From Temnothorax longispinosus (taxonomy: Eukaryota > Arthropoda > Insecta > Hymenoptera > Formicidae): 64,000 nt of DNA. Below the pieces are notes generated by a model. The model did no database searches, was not told the DNA's origin, and saw nothing but the letters and a program-made list of their open reading frames with translations. The stretch spans positions 15,791,447 through 15,855,446 of the forward strand of contig NC_092364.1 of NCBI RefSeq assembly GCF_030848805.1. The letters run 5' to 3'. Numbering within the stretch: the stretch's first letter is position 1; each line of letters begins with the position of its first letter. The position numbers and the translations under genes were made by a program. Positions 48,159 through 60,469 of the stretch are shown here, piece by piece.

Positions 48159-48867
48159 TTACAGGGTGGAGTAAATCTGGCCGATCGCCGCTGAAACGCT
48201 ACCCGATCATCAGTCGTGAAAGTGTAGCCGCGGAAAATGATTACCCGCGCGCCGCGCCGCACCAGTTGTGCTCGCCGCGCACACCCGCTTTCCTCCGTCT
48301 TTTTGCCGATTCCTCACTCCGTTACTCTCTCCCTTCGCTCCCTCTTTTTCTCTTTCGTTCCGTTCCTCTCACGAGAGAGAGCCTCTCTTTTGAAACTCAC
48401 ATCTATACGGAGTGTCTCGATATTCGCGATATATATCTTGGCGATGGCTCCTCAAGCGTACTGGGAATAAAAATATTTTTTTAAAACTTGATAAGAGATT
48501 TTATTACAACGTTTTTTATATTAAATATTTTGTCTATCTTGATGAGCAAACTATTGGAGAATAATTATTATAATTCATCGCTACTTGAACACCCTTGAAA
48601 AATCGTTATAGTATTCTTTGAGTTTCAAGGATTTTTAAGGAATTGGGAATTATGCCTTTGCATCAAAGAAGCTATTTTTCTTTATGTCTAACGCATGCTA
48701 TTAATTTATGGAATATAGCACGTTTGGAACACCCCGTATATCTATGCCCCCCATTACCTTCACATCGGATTATAGATTAAACCGCACCTTGAACGTAGAC
48801 GCATGGAAAACGATAAGCGGAGAATACAGCGCGGGATTTATTGTAATTGGCGGTAATGACGGTTTTA

Positions 48868-48890
48868 TGCTGCCGCCGCCGCCGCCGCCG
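48868..48890 (+). repeat. CCG triplet repeat
   Basis: About seven uninterrupted GCC/CCG units. No supported reading frame uses it. Confidence 0.85.
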
Positions 48891-49806
48891 ACAATCACTA
48901 TACTCTTCACGGCTGTGCTCTTCGTCAATATGTTACGGTCGTAAGTCAGGAAAACCGATTGCGAACGCACGCGCTTGCATTCATATGTGATAGGTTTTAA
49001 AAGTTAGAAAGGGAAGATCCCGTTCGGGTATTATATATTATATAGCAAATCTATCAAAACTACATAACATACGAAAAATAAGTAAAGATAATGTGGATAA
49101 TTTTATACATTATTTTTAAGTAGTATATATTTTTTGGAATGATGTAGCTTCGTGGGTTGACGAACGAGATAATTTTTTTGTAAATTTTGTAATATGTCAT
49201 TATTATATACAGGAAACTTAAAGATCACTCAAATTATTGTCTTGCAAATTAAATTAATCAATTATCTTGTTATTTATGAGATATTTAATTTTAATATCAA
49301 TGGGGTTTCCGAATAAGTATTTACTATGAAAATCGACTTTATTCTAACTTGTTCGTTGATCAATTCGTGATTGAAAAAGATAATTTGGCATTTTTTGAGC
49401 ATCCTGATAAACTCTCTTATCGTGAAAACTTGACTTGTAAAAATAAAAGGTGATATCGAAAGTTACTTTCGGCTAACGTTTTCCGGTTTCGGATAATTCG
49501 CAACAGTCACAAAAATATCCGCAGTGATTTTATTCTTTTTTTTTGTCGCCCAAGTCTCGACATGTAAGTATTTTTACAAAGGTTCTTTTGCGTTTCGAAA
49601 GCGGGGAAGGTATAAGAATCGTAACGACTTTTTTACGTGATATTTGCTACCCAAGGCAAGGGTAACGTGATACCACGAAACCGATATAGGTTTATTGTGT
49701 CTCTTTTTGTGCTCTTCAATTCTTCGTCGTTTTCTTCGGTAATTCGGCACGGCGTTTGCGTTCATCTGTGAAAGATGAATCGTTCTCTCGCAGAAGAATA
49801 AGAATG

Positions 49807-49835
49807 AGGAGAAGGAGAAGGAGAAGGAGAAGGAG
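49807..49835 (+). repeat. GGAGAA repeat
   Basis: Purine-only hexamer repeat of about five units, intronic. Confidence 0.85.
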
Positions 49836-50722
49836 TAACTGTAACACGTAGTGCATCCTTCTTTGTCATCTCAAGATCCCTTTCACGCTGTTTTTTTTTT
49901 ATTAAACTTAACCTCCGACCTCATAAATCTCGTCTTCTAACCACGAAAATTACTATCTTATTACGATTCTTTTTCTCATCGCTCGATACCTCGCAATATC
50001 CAATTTCACAATTTACGATGTTGGATTTTATAATAACCAATCGTATAATATTTTATATAAAAATCTAGACAATGATATTTAGTCAGTACGAATCATTAAG
50101 CACAAGTAAATTTACATATTTATATATAAAAGGTGTATTTATCCATTAGGCAATGTCATTTACAACCTGTTCATTTTAATGTTAACAATGGCGTGTTTTG
50201 CATAAGGAACCATATTGAATCACTTTTCCGTTTGCTACTCAAAACAGATTAGAGTCCATGATTCACAAAGAAGTCGGACAAAGTTTGACCGAGTTTCTCT
50301 TCAGCTTTTTTTTACTTCGACGTTCCGAGGTATGTAAGGGTTAAATAAAGAGTCGTTCTCTTATTGAACCGTGGTCGGCACTCGAGATCATCGGTGCTCG
50401 CCGGTGCTGCGATCGAATCGCATGGCGCGCGAGTCTCTCGAGAGCGACAGGCCGAGCCAGGATTATCCCGCGTGACTTCCGATCAGTATATAGTTTAGCG
50501 GGCCATTCTTTCCTCCCAGCGACTTTCGCCGCAGCGCGGCGAGACGCGGAGATCGCAGAGAGCGCCGATGTCTTCCTGACGATCGCAGCCCGAGGCGCGA
50601 CGATAATAAGGTGTCAACGTTCACGGACCTCGGTGCATATCGGGTCCCGATGTCGGACGATTTCCGGGTTATGTTCGTGCGTACCCAAAGGGCTCGCTCG
50701 TTCTCTTTTTAATTGCAGAATC

Positions 50723-50809
50723 ATGCCGCGGACACGGAGCGAACAAATAATCGACGAACTCGTTAGAATCGAAAGTCGTAACAATTGGGCTAAGATTATT
50801 TCTTGCACT
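50723..50809 (+). CDS. Candidate exon 1C (alternative N-terminus)
   Basis: The tract ctctttttaattgcag (acceptor-like, ending 50718) precedes aatcATG. From ATG 50723, 29 codons (MPRTRSEQIIDELVRIESRN, then NWAKIISCT) run to a donor-like ACT|GTGAGG at 50810 in phase 0, the phase needed to join an exon 3 that follows exon 2. The peptide looks like a real helix (EQIIDELVRIESRN). A CpG-rich block with a TATATAG at 50487-50493 lies upstream. If unspliced, the frame ends after 40 codons at 50842. It would make an isoform that skips exon 2. Confidence 0.35.
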
Positions 50810-50912
50810 GTGAGGATAAAGAACATATTACAGTTTCAATAACTAGGTTTTTTCTCCCGCAATTAATAGATCCATAATAGAAGTCTTTGTTATTATGGAA
50901 ACGTATCTTTTT

Positions 50913-50961
50913 CTTATATCTTACGAATTACAGGTGTAGCCTGTTACTCGTAAGATATAAG
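50913..50961. ncRNA. Compact hairpin, 22-bp stem
   Basis: The left arm cttatatcttacgaattacagg pairs with 50940-50961 (cctgttactcgtaagatataag) with two mismatches around a 5-nt loop (tgtag). It is directly downstream of candidate exon 1C. It is shorter than typical pre-miRNAs. A structured splicing element or a small MITE remnant are alternatives. Confidence 0.4.
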
Positions 50962-53374
50962 ACTTGTTGGAGTTTTTGAATGAATACGAGTCATCTATCG
51001 TAAGATTGAAGCAAACCACGTGATTAGCGACCGGTGGGACGCGTTTACTTCTTTCTGCTTGGCAATTAGTTGCATAAGACATCCTTGCATCGCGGTAATT
51101 ACGTTTTTGCGCGGCGACGCTAAGATAACGAAAGCCGATGAACTTTCTCGAAACGGCTGCGTGCTCTCGTCATTAATATTGTCCGACTGCGGAACAGCAA
51201 CATTCGATACCTACCACTTTAAACGTATACGATTACAATCCTTGCTACGGTACCCGACTACCGTTAAATATATGTTTTACATCGTGTTTGTGCCTGGGCT
51301 CGAGTTGAATCAGGGGAGGCAGCGAGTGTTACGTGTTTCACATCGTGTTCAACGTGCTGCGCCGCGCCGGTTAGAGCGGCTGAGGTTCGGGATCGACTTT
51401 CAAGGTCGCGAGCTTTTCTCATTCGACGGCGAGCTAGAGAGAAGGCGGGTAACTAATAACCAATTAAATTTCGCGGTTTGTCGTTTTCATATTCATGATA
51501 CATGGTAAAGTGACTTTGCGGCCTACCACACGCGAATATAATTGATTCCGCTTGGCCGACCTTTTCTTTCCGATTAACCGAGAGAGCCGCGAATGGAACC
51601 CCACTTATTGATGTCCTATGTTTTTTAGCTTGCATCTTTATCCGAGTCGCGCTCGCTCATTAATGCACTAATTCACATTAAAGCACGTTATCTATCAGGT
51701 GAATGTTCACTATATTTATTTTACTAATAGAGACAAGAATCAAGGTAATGATTCATGAAAGTTTTCATTTACATCAGCGATATTTCTTTATTTTCGTGAG
51801 ACTTGAAAATCCAATTGACTTAAACTTAAATAAATACTTTTACAAAGTCGTGCGTTCCGTGTTGCATACTGATCGAATTGTTCGCAGACGCGCGAACCGA
51901 TTCATTCGTTATACTCGTCGCACGATTCTAAAAGGAGGACGTGTCGCTCGCGCCAGTCCGGACGTTTCTCTCAGGCCAAGCGACAGCACGATCCATCGAT
52001 TTCCGAGCATCGCGGTCCCAGGCGGGATCGAAAACTGATCGGTTCGCCCGTTAGCGCCCTGCTCTGACAGATGAGAATCGTCCGGGACGTGTTCAGCGGG
52101 AGAAAGTGATTTGACGGCGGACGTCTCTCGTAGCGCGGATCTCTCGTGATAGTCGTGATACGACGATATCTTTCAGGCAACATCCGATCTCGCATACGCC
52201 ATGCCGCCGCCGCGTGTCACTGCCGCGCGTCGAGCGGGTCACGTTTCGGGTAATTAATGGCTCGCGTCATCGCCGAGGTCGGGGCGAACGGTTACATCTG
52301 TCGGATGGATTGTTCGTTGCATGCGGACGCGGACCTCCGATGTGAGCGAATTGCGAGGGAATGGCCCGAGCGATACAAAGAGTTCCACTTGGTCTCTCGA
52401 AGATTTCCCTCGTGAGAAACGTCGAATGGAGATCGTTAAGTCGACCTCGAAACGACTAGTACTTTAAAATGCATGGAAATCCATACGTGCAATACAGCTT
52501 TACTTTCTTCCTATGAATAACCAAAGTAGCAAAAAAAACAACATTTTTGACATTAGGTACGTTCTTGGAAAATGTGAAAGGAAAATACTTTTCCTCTCGG
52601 CGCTAAGTTGATTCAAGGTCATAACAATTGATTTTGAAAAAGAGAAAGCTATGATTATGATGAAGTTTAGAATAATCACATTCCAATCTATTCTTTAAAT
52701 CGTTTACATCCGCAGAGGCATAATAGCGTGTGTTGCCTAGTGTATATCTATAATAGGTATAGTACGTAGCATGAGAGTGATATACAGCCTTGGTTTTTAC
52801 CTACTCGAGCCGAATCTTTATCGTATATATCACACACACACGTTCCGAAAGACTGCAGTATACGATCGATTAATGTCCAGTGGTGAGACATCATTTCCTT
52901 GAGATCGCACGTGATTCACAATGAAGAATCGCTCCCCCCGTATTTAGGACAAACCTTGCATGATTTTATTTCCAAGTTCCGCACGCGTGCAACGTGCTTG
53001 GCCTATATTCCAGTGCATACCTCGGTGCATACATTACGAGTGATCGATCGCGAGTACCTTGCGCGGTGTTTCACTCGTAAACTCGTTAACTTATAGTCTA
53101 CACTACGTCAACTTTATAGTTCTACAGCGTGATGACAATCGAGTTACTTTTGATTTGTGCCTACTAATCGAGCTAGTCACTCATTTCAGGCTTTTTAACA
53201 TATAGAAACCTAGTCATGAAACACGTGTTGTATTAACTTGAGACGGAATTTAAAATATATGTGTATCTAAAAGTACAACGTATTTTTTGTTATTTTAATT
53301 GAAAGCAATGAAAGAAAGACAAATAAAATTAATTGAAATAGTTAAAGTTTATGAAACAGTTTTATTATACTATA

Positions 53375-53394
53375 CAAATAAGTCTCCGCCGTTT
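53375..53394. repeat. Mariner terminal inverted repeat (transposase 3' side)
   Basis: Twenty bases identical in reverse complement to 54640-54659, starting immediately after the TA at 53373-53374. Beyond position 20 it continues with a T-run that does not match the other end. Confidence 0.92.
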
Positions 53395-53457
53395 TTTTAA
53401 TCAAAAATTGGGCATTTATTGTGAAAGGACGGTACTTTATGTTTTCAAATGTTTATG

Positions 53458-54495
53458 TTATTCAAAGTATTGTCCGTTGCTAGCCACTACTTTTTCCCAT
53501 CTTTCTGGCAGCATATGGATACCGCGTCGGAAGAACGCTTCATCTTTTGAGGCTATCCACAAATCGACCCAATTTTTGGTATCTTCATATGATGTGAAAT
53601 GCTGCTCAGACAGGCCGTGCGTCATCGATCGAAACAAATGATAATTAGAGGGAGCAATGTCTGGTGAATACGGCGGGTGGGGTAAAACTTCCCAATTGAG
53701 TGTTTCCAAGTAGGTTTTGACCGGCGCCGCAACATGTGGACGAGCATTATCATGCAGGAGAATAATTTTGTCGTGTCTGGAGTAGTAGTGGGCGCGTTTT
53801 TCCTTGAGTGCTCGGCTCAATCTCATCAATTGTGTTCGGTAGACAGCCCCAGTAATGGTTTCGTTCGGTTTGAGCAACTCATAATACACGACACCAAGCT
53901 GATCCCACCAAATACACAACATGAGTTTTTTTCCATGAATATTCGGCTTGGCTGTCGATGTTGAAGCATGGCCAGGTGGTGCCCATGATTTCCTCTTCTT
54001 TGGGTTATCATAGTGGATCCATTTTTCATCACCAGTGACTATACGATGCAAAAAACCCTTTCGTTTATGCCTGGCAAGCAGCATTTCACATGTGCAAAAT
54101 CGGCGTTCAACGTTTCTCGGCTTCAGTTCATATGGAACCCAATTTCCTTGCTTTTGAATCATTCCCAACAATTTTAAACGATGTGAAATTGCTTGTTGAG
54201 TCACTCCTAATGTAAGTGCAAGTTCTTTTTGCGTTTGGCATGAATCTTTTTCCAATAATGCTTCCAATTCCGCGTCTTCGTACACTTTCGGCCTTCCGCT
54301 ACGTTCTTTGTCTTCGACGTCAAATTCACCGTTCTTAAACTTTTGAAACCACTCACGACAACTTCTCTCACTTAAAGCAGCCTCATCATATGCTTCTACA
54401 AGTAATCGATGCGCCTCAGCTGCAGATTTCTTCAAATTAAAGAAGTGAATCAAAAGTTCCCGCAAATGACGCTTATTCGGCTCAAAACTCGACAT
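53458..54495 (-). CDS. Mariner transposase, intact frame but DD34N
   Basis: An uninterrupted 345-codon frame, the same length as typical mariner transposases. Residues about 1-110 form the two helix-turn-helix DNA-binding domains (CREWFQKFKNGEFDVEDKER and SGRPK linker, then TLGVTQQAISHRLK). WVPYELKPRN at 119-128 is the linker motif, usually ending in D. The catalytic domain has TGDEKWIHYDN with D156, HDNARPH with D249, and YSPDIAPSNYHLF. In the last motif the expected third aspartate at 284 is asparagine (codon AAT, complement of 53644-53646). Spacing D249-x34-N284 is canonical. By knowledge of this family the change abolishes normal strand cleavage, although DNA binding may remain. No frameshift or stop is present. 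Confidence 0.95.
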   Translation of the reverse strand: MSSFEPNKRHLRELLIHFFNLKKSAAEAHRLLVEAYDEAALSERSCREWFQKFKNGEFDVEDKERSGRPKVYEDAELEALLEKDSCQTQKELALTLGVTQQAISHRLKLLGMIQKQGNWVPYELKPRNVERRFCTCEMLLARHKRKGFLHRIVTGDEKWIHYDNPKKRKSWAPPGHASTSTAKPNIHGKKLMLCIWWDQLGVVYYELLKPNETITGAVYRTQLMRLSRALKEKRAHYYSRHDKIILLHDNARPHVAAPVKTYLETLNWEVLPHPPYSPDIAPSNYHLFRSMTHGLSEQHFTSYEDTKNWVDLWIASKDEAFFRRGIHMLPERWEKVVASNGQYFE

Positions 54496-54639
54496 TTTCG
54501 CACGAAAAAAATTATGTGATGCTGATACAAAATCGCTAATATTTCGAGGTTATGGTGTTGCCAGATGTCCAACCTTACGATATGACGTTTTACATCTGAC
54601 AATTTCAATCATAACCTCCTGGTGGGGCCATCTTTTGTC

Positions 54640-54659
54640 AAACGGCGGAGACTTATTTG
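54640..54659. repeat. Mariner terminal inverted repeat (transposase 5' side)
   Basis: Twenty bases ending immediately before the TA at 54660-54661, the reverse complement of 53375-53394. It lies about 145 bp upstream of the transposase ATG. Confidence 0.92.
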
Positions 54660-57600
54660 TACTAACTAAATATATTCGGTATTTTCGCCTTTTATGGAAA
54701 TTTCACTCTTATATTGTTATTCTTTAAATATTAGTTAATATTAACTAAAATTCATAATATTTTATTCATTTTTTATTTTTTCTCTAAAAAAAATAAATAG
54801 TTAATTGATGTTAAAATTTTAGGAAAACGGTTTTTAATCAACTATCCTATAGTTTATAGTGGCAAATTAAAGAGAAAAGAAGAAATTTATTTATAGAAAA
54901 ATAACTTTTGATTTACGGATAATACTCATAACGATATCACGCGTAGAAGTCTCGATCGAGTGTCAACGCCAGTATCACATCAACGGTAACGCATCGTTCG
55001 TGCGGCATCGAAAATCACGGGCTCGGTCCTTGCACGGGTATTAGGTAATAGCCGGTCATTATAGGCGTGACGTGAGTGTCTCCGGGGGTCGCGCCTGCCA
55101 ACGTCGCCGCGTCGGCTGTATGTACAGAGTCTATACTAGACGCCGCAACCGCGTGCGCCTCGTTCCTCTCTTCTTTTTCGCCGGTGTGATCACACCCAGA
55201 CCCGGCGACCCACATCCCACGCTTGGAGCACACGTCGAGGCTCCTCTTCCGCCACGAAGATGACATTTTCCACATCGTAGCCACGTCCTAGACCCCCTCG
55301 TCCGCGACTCCATCGCTTGGCACGGGCACGATCGTGCGCGGTCCGCGTGCTCTCGCGTGTACCGTACGTACCGTACCGTGTACGGTTTCGCGCACTATCT
55401 CCGTACGTTGTGACAAATTTATGGCGCTGACTCCGCCGTTATGATTGAAGTTCACGGGACGTAACCCGATGGAGAAGGGCCCTGTAACGACGATGCGGAA
55501 AGACGCATTGAAGACACCGCTATTGCGCCGCGAGGAAAGTAGAACGGTGTATTTATCTTCGTGATACAAAGGGTTGCCGATACCGCTCAACGTTGATCAT
55601 CGGATAGGATTGAACTTTAATTTTAACAAAGAATTTCGCAGGATAAACGTGCGACGTTTTATTTTATGGGAATCAAAACGTTCCTCGCCGAGCGAAATGT
55701 TCTTATTTGTAAATTTTTCTCAAAACATTTTAAATTTAGAAACTCGACTTTCATTTTTTATATCTTAAAGCAAGTAAGGATAACGAGAGAAAGGATTTAC
55801 TTGATTTTTTCTCCGATCTAAGATACCCTTGTAAGATATGCTTGCCTTTTTTTACGTTTGTGACCGGTAGAAAGTATCTGGCAGCAAGTTGATCGCACCT
55901 TAGCGGTTTCTTTGGCAAAGAAAGCCGAACGTACGGTCGAGGCGCGAAGGGTCGCTCGAAAGTCTGCAGAGGTGGTGGACGAAGGAGAAGATGAGCAGCA
56001 GGAAGATGGGAAAGGAATAAGACGACGAGGAAGAACGATCGTTGCCGCGTTAGCAACGCTTGTAGTCCGTCAAGCATCGCGACGCTGGATGTCTCTCTTC
56101 ATTAAAGTTCGTTCTGGCGTCCTGGTGTGTCGGAACGTTCACCTGGACGGCTCAATCGGGTCCTGGAACGACGTGAGGATATCACATCCTCCTCCCGCGT
56201 CATCTTCTCCTTCTTCATCCAGCTACTAGCAGGTCCTCTCTTCTAGGCGCGAAAGCTCCCGATAGTTGGTGTTCTTCGAGGTCATGTCGGTATCTGGCAC
56301 CGCAATTAAAGGTCATCTCTCGAGTCGCGGAGAAACGCTATGCTAGCAACAAGGCTCAAGTTTGATTTTTTAAATTCTTGAGTATTGCATCAAGTTTTCC
56401 TTCGCGATTTGACCTTTATCTCGTCTACAGTTCATCGATCAAGTCAGAATATTGAAAAAAGTAATAATATCAATGAGACATCTAAATTGATAATTTTACT
56501 TACAATTGGCATTTCATGGTAAAAATCTTGTAACTTTGTGAAACTTTCGAATTAAAAAAGACACTTGAAAAACATGTTGAGATCTCCAACTTAAAAAAAA
56601 ACGTATGAAGTAAAATGAAAAATTAATATATTTTGGATAAAAAAAGTTTTATTTAGAAAGATATTTGTGGCAAACTTTTTCAGCTATTAGAATAGTATAT
56701 TTTATTGATGCGTGATTAATTCCCCAAAGCTGTTATTTATTTTTTTGTTCTCTTTAATTGCTATTAAATTCTCGGGTAAATAGTCCTGCATTGTAAGAGC
56801 TTGCCGGATAGAGTTCTGCGCTGATATATGGTATGTAGCAGTTTGATGAGTCAGGTCTGATGAAATGGGAACTAAGCCGCGGTGCGACATGTAAGTAGAT
56901 ACACAATGCCGGATTCGGATCGTCAGATGAATAGCAAGAAAAGATAATTGTCAGCAGAAAACCCACGCATTCCTATCTGTTGCCGATACTGTGCATGCCA
57001 CTCGTTCAATATTATTACTTACCATAATCGCAATGTGTAGATATAAGTACGATTTTGATTGACGATTTTTTACAAAAAATCAAATATGTTATATATTATT
57101 ATAAAAATAGTTCTAATATTGGCAATATTGCATGATATTTGATCATCGAAAAATTCTATCTATTTGATTGCTGTGTTTTCACGCTAATTCTACGTTATAT
57201 AAAAAGACCTTGAGGCCATTTAAGATCAAGGACTGCATAGATGTAAGTATAATATTTTATTTTTTGTTCAATTTTTATCAATCTTTAGTTTATTTTCTTG
57301 ATATCATAATCTTTGTTTGCGTAGTTTACTTGCCTGAGAATGTCGACGCATTCTACATGTATATCTATTAAACTATTATATATACATTAAAAATATTAAA
57401 TTAATTACTTATCGAATTAATCGATATATTACGTATATATCGTGATTGATAAAACGTACGTTTTATACTAGTTAATAATTTATTATCAAATTCTAAAAGG
57501 TTGTCATGTGAAAATAGATTAAAAGCCACCCATAAACGCGGTATCTTATTCTAAAAGTAGAAATGAAACTTGATCATTATTACGAACTTCATGTGAGGTT

Positions 57601-60425
57601 GTCTCGTGATATTAGTTACAGCCAAATTGTAGCTCATTCTTAGCTCGCGTAATAATATGTCAGTTGGTCGTGATCGTTTTTAGAATGAAAGAGTTAAACG
57701 AGATACGACAGGAGCGCGACCGTTGTAATTTCATGATTCATCGGCAGTAGTCGGCCGGTAAATGCGCGGTTGAATTCCGTATAGATGATTACTTTGCGAG
57801 GTATGATATCGCTTCGACTGCATATGTCTTCGAGGAGCTATACTTTATCGTGGAGGCACGTGGGCGCTAATATGCCGAGAAATGCATCGAATATATTCAC
57901 ACGTGAAAGGCGAACATAATTGTGCTCGACGTTCTTAGCTCCATCCCGCAATTAGTTTCTTTTTATATTATAGATAAAAAAATAGATCGTGCATTTACAG
58001 AATTGTAATATTATATGTTAATTTTACAGTATTTGCATTGCAAGGTGTTATTTTAAATCAAATATGTAAATCCTAGGATTTTCGAGTCTATAAAGTCGAG
58101 AATATAAAGTCGATTTCTTTCTTCATTCTAAATAGACTATTTATAACACAAAGAAATTTTATCATTGTGTTTCCCCTTTTCTTTCACATCTTTCTTATTC
58201 ATTTTTTAAGGTTGGTCCTCATTTCATAAATGACAATGAAAACGTGACTGTGCATGTCGACCTATTAAATTTGCAAACTAATAGTTAAATGCCGTTCTCG
58301 CCTTTCGTTTTCCGCTCTCATTAGCATGGTATTAGCCCCTTAGGGGGGTACACTACGATGAGAAGGAAAAATAGTACGCGCGCCCACCTATGCTTCTGGC
58401 TATATCGACCACTCAGTTGGATTTCGTTGCAAAAGGCACCGCGTCGTCGATCCCACGAAAAAGCACATGACAGAACACGCTCACTGTGCTGTCCGATGGG
58501 GCAACACGCGCGACAGTCCGTGTACGTTTAACGTTAAATGCAGCTGTCTGATTCTCGTTGCCGTGAGCAATCCCCGTATTAGTCAAGCAAATTGTTAGAC
58601 TCGGACAGCAACGTTTAACCCGGTGAAAACACGAATCTAATGTGCTCGCTTTTAACGTCTTATCAGCTATTATATTAATCCGTATAGTTTAAAATACTCG
58701 GTGCATGAAGTCATGCAACAAATTTCTATAACGTGCCCGTATCTGGTTTTTTCCCTTTTCGATAATCTCAGGATCGGTTTCACCGATCTCGATTAATGAC
58801 GTAGCCCAACACGTGATGCCGACCGCTGACGCGCCGCGAGCGAAAAGCTCTCCGGGGCGCGATCGCCGACATTGACGAAATCAATCGCATCTAGGCGTTT
58901 AACGGCCGCCATAAATCAGGACTTAATCGCATACTAATCGCAGCGTCCGCAGGGGCGAGAGTGGATTCTCGCTTTCATGTGAGGCGAGATCTCGCGATTT
59001 TTTTTTCCTCTCAAAGTCGATTGGCCGTTTGCATAGCCGAAGTCATTAGCGACGACAGGTTCATATAGCGCTGTCGTGTTGGAGATTATAAATTCTAGAG
59101 TGAAACTACAGTTGGCACCGATTGAAGAGACGGGAGGGAGGCGCATTCCTCTTCGCGCGAAGATGTTTCTATTCTCACGCGTCCCCGGGGTTCTTCATTT
59201 ATTTCGCTCTTCAATCGTACAATGTAACTTCATCGGAGTCGCTCGCTAACGTAATGCGTCCCATTACTCAGTTTTACAAAGATCGACGCGCGATTATCGT
59301 GCCAATCCTTAACGCGTAAGTAGGTACCTATGTATTGCCACTGGTTACCGTGATACGAAATATTGCCGTCACGAGGAGGCCAACTCGCGGCCTTAAAAAC
59401 ACGACGCGCGAGAATGATTACTTCACTTTGTTATTAGGAGTTGTAACGGCAAGAAATCATGTTGCTGCGCGTCACTTACAGAGAAACGTTAACCTTTGCA
59501 TATTTGTTTTTAATAGCCGGTTAAATAGTGTGATATTGAAATACATATTTTCTCACAGTTCTAACTTTCAATATATAGAATTGTTTATTTTAAAGCATTT
59601 TTGCCAAAATAGTAAACCACTCTTTTTTTAATTTAAGGATATGTTTAAATTTTAAGGGATTAACGGATTTTAAGGTTTAAAAAGGTGTTGATTAATTATC
59701 TTTCAAGACTATACAAGCTGATAGGTGCTCTCAGAACTTGAGACGCATGGGTGGTGGTCTCGCTTAATTATTCGCGCGAACGAGCTCTCTTGAGCTACCC
59801 GTTCCTCTTTCATGGTGTATTCGTATCTGTTACCAGGTGTAATATGTCGTAAATGGGCGCGCCGAGACAGAGAAAGAGAGAAGAACAGAAAAAGAGAGAA
59901 AGGGCGAGCCCGGCAAATGAATTGAAATTCCGATTGAGCGATCGTCATATCCTCTTGTTTCTGTCGCGTAACGAACGTGGAATGACGTCATTTTTTTTCG
60001 TACAGCACTTTGTATGGCTTCGTAGAGAGAACTTACTTTGCTTAGAAATGACTGATGTCATCGACTGTAAATGCGCGCGCGTCAAAAAAGGGGTCTCTCT
60101 GACTTTCTATCGCGCATATAATTGCGTATTGAGAAAAGGGAGGTACACAAGGCAATACGAATATTTTGCGGAGTAACAATCGGAATATAGTTCGTGTTAT
60201 AACAATGTTATCTATCGGGGAAGCTAATAACATCTCAATCTTAATACAAAGATGAGAGATGAATACAGTGGTACAAAATATTTGTAATATGTTTTTGTTC
60301 GGTAAAAATATTGAAAAGATATCGCGATTAGAATCATCGATGGTGTTAACTTTCTCGTCGACGCGGAAGCGTTTGGACAGGGAAAGTTGTAATGTGCAGT
60401 TGATGAATTTCTTGTGTTGAATTTT

Positions 60426-60469
60426 GATCGAGATGATCGAGACGATCGAGACGATCGAGGCGATCGAGA
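60426..60469 (+). repeat. GATCGAGAC nonamer repeat
   Basis: About five tandem copies of a 9-bp unit (gatcgagac with variants gatcgagat, gatcgaggc). Translation gives a DRD/RDD type low-complexity peptide, which I do not call as coding. Confidence 0.85.

Larger units (their letters stand above)
53375..54659 (-). mobile_element. Full-length mariner transposon (1285 bp)
   Basis: It is bounded by TA target duplications at 53373-53374 and 54660-54661. It has 20-bp perfectly matching terminal inverted repeats, CAAATAAGTCTCCGCCGTTT, at both ends. Inside the first 20 bp the ends diverge. The element has the usual mariner size, holds one transposase gene on the minus strand, and sits in a host intron antisense to the host gene. 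Confidence 0.95.

Noticed and set aside
53734..54032. Shorter frames inside the mariner element
   Set aside because: These are shadows of the 345-codon transposase.
55912..56229. 105-codon plus-strand frame, Arg/Glu-rich then Pro/Ser-rich
   Set aside because: It begins at TTG and no ATG gives a convincing protein. It is CpG-rich composition without splice evidence, and a minus-strand frame of equal length overlaps it.
57205..57240. Possible 36-bp micro-exon (TLRPFKIKDCID) before a perfect GTAAGT donor
   Set aside because: The donor is excellent but the acceptor (aaaaag) has a poor tract. A 36-bp exon cannot be supported without transcript data.
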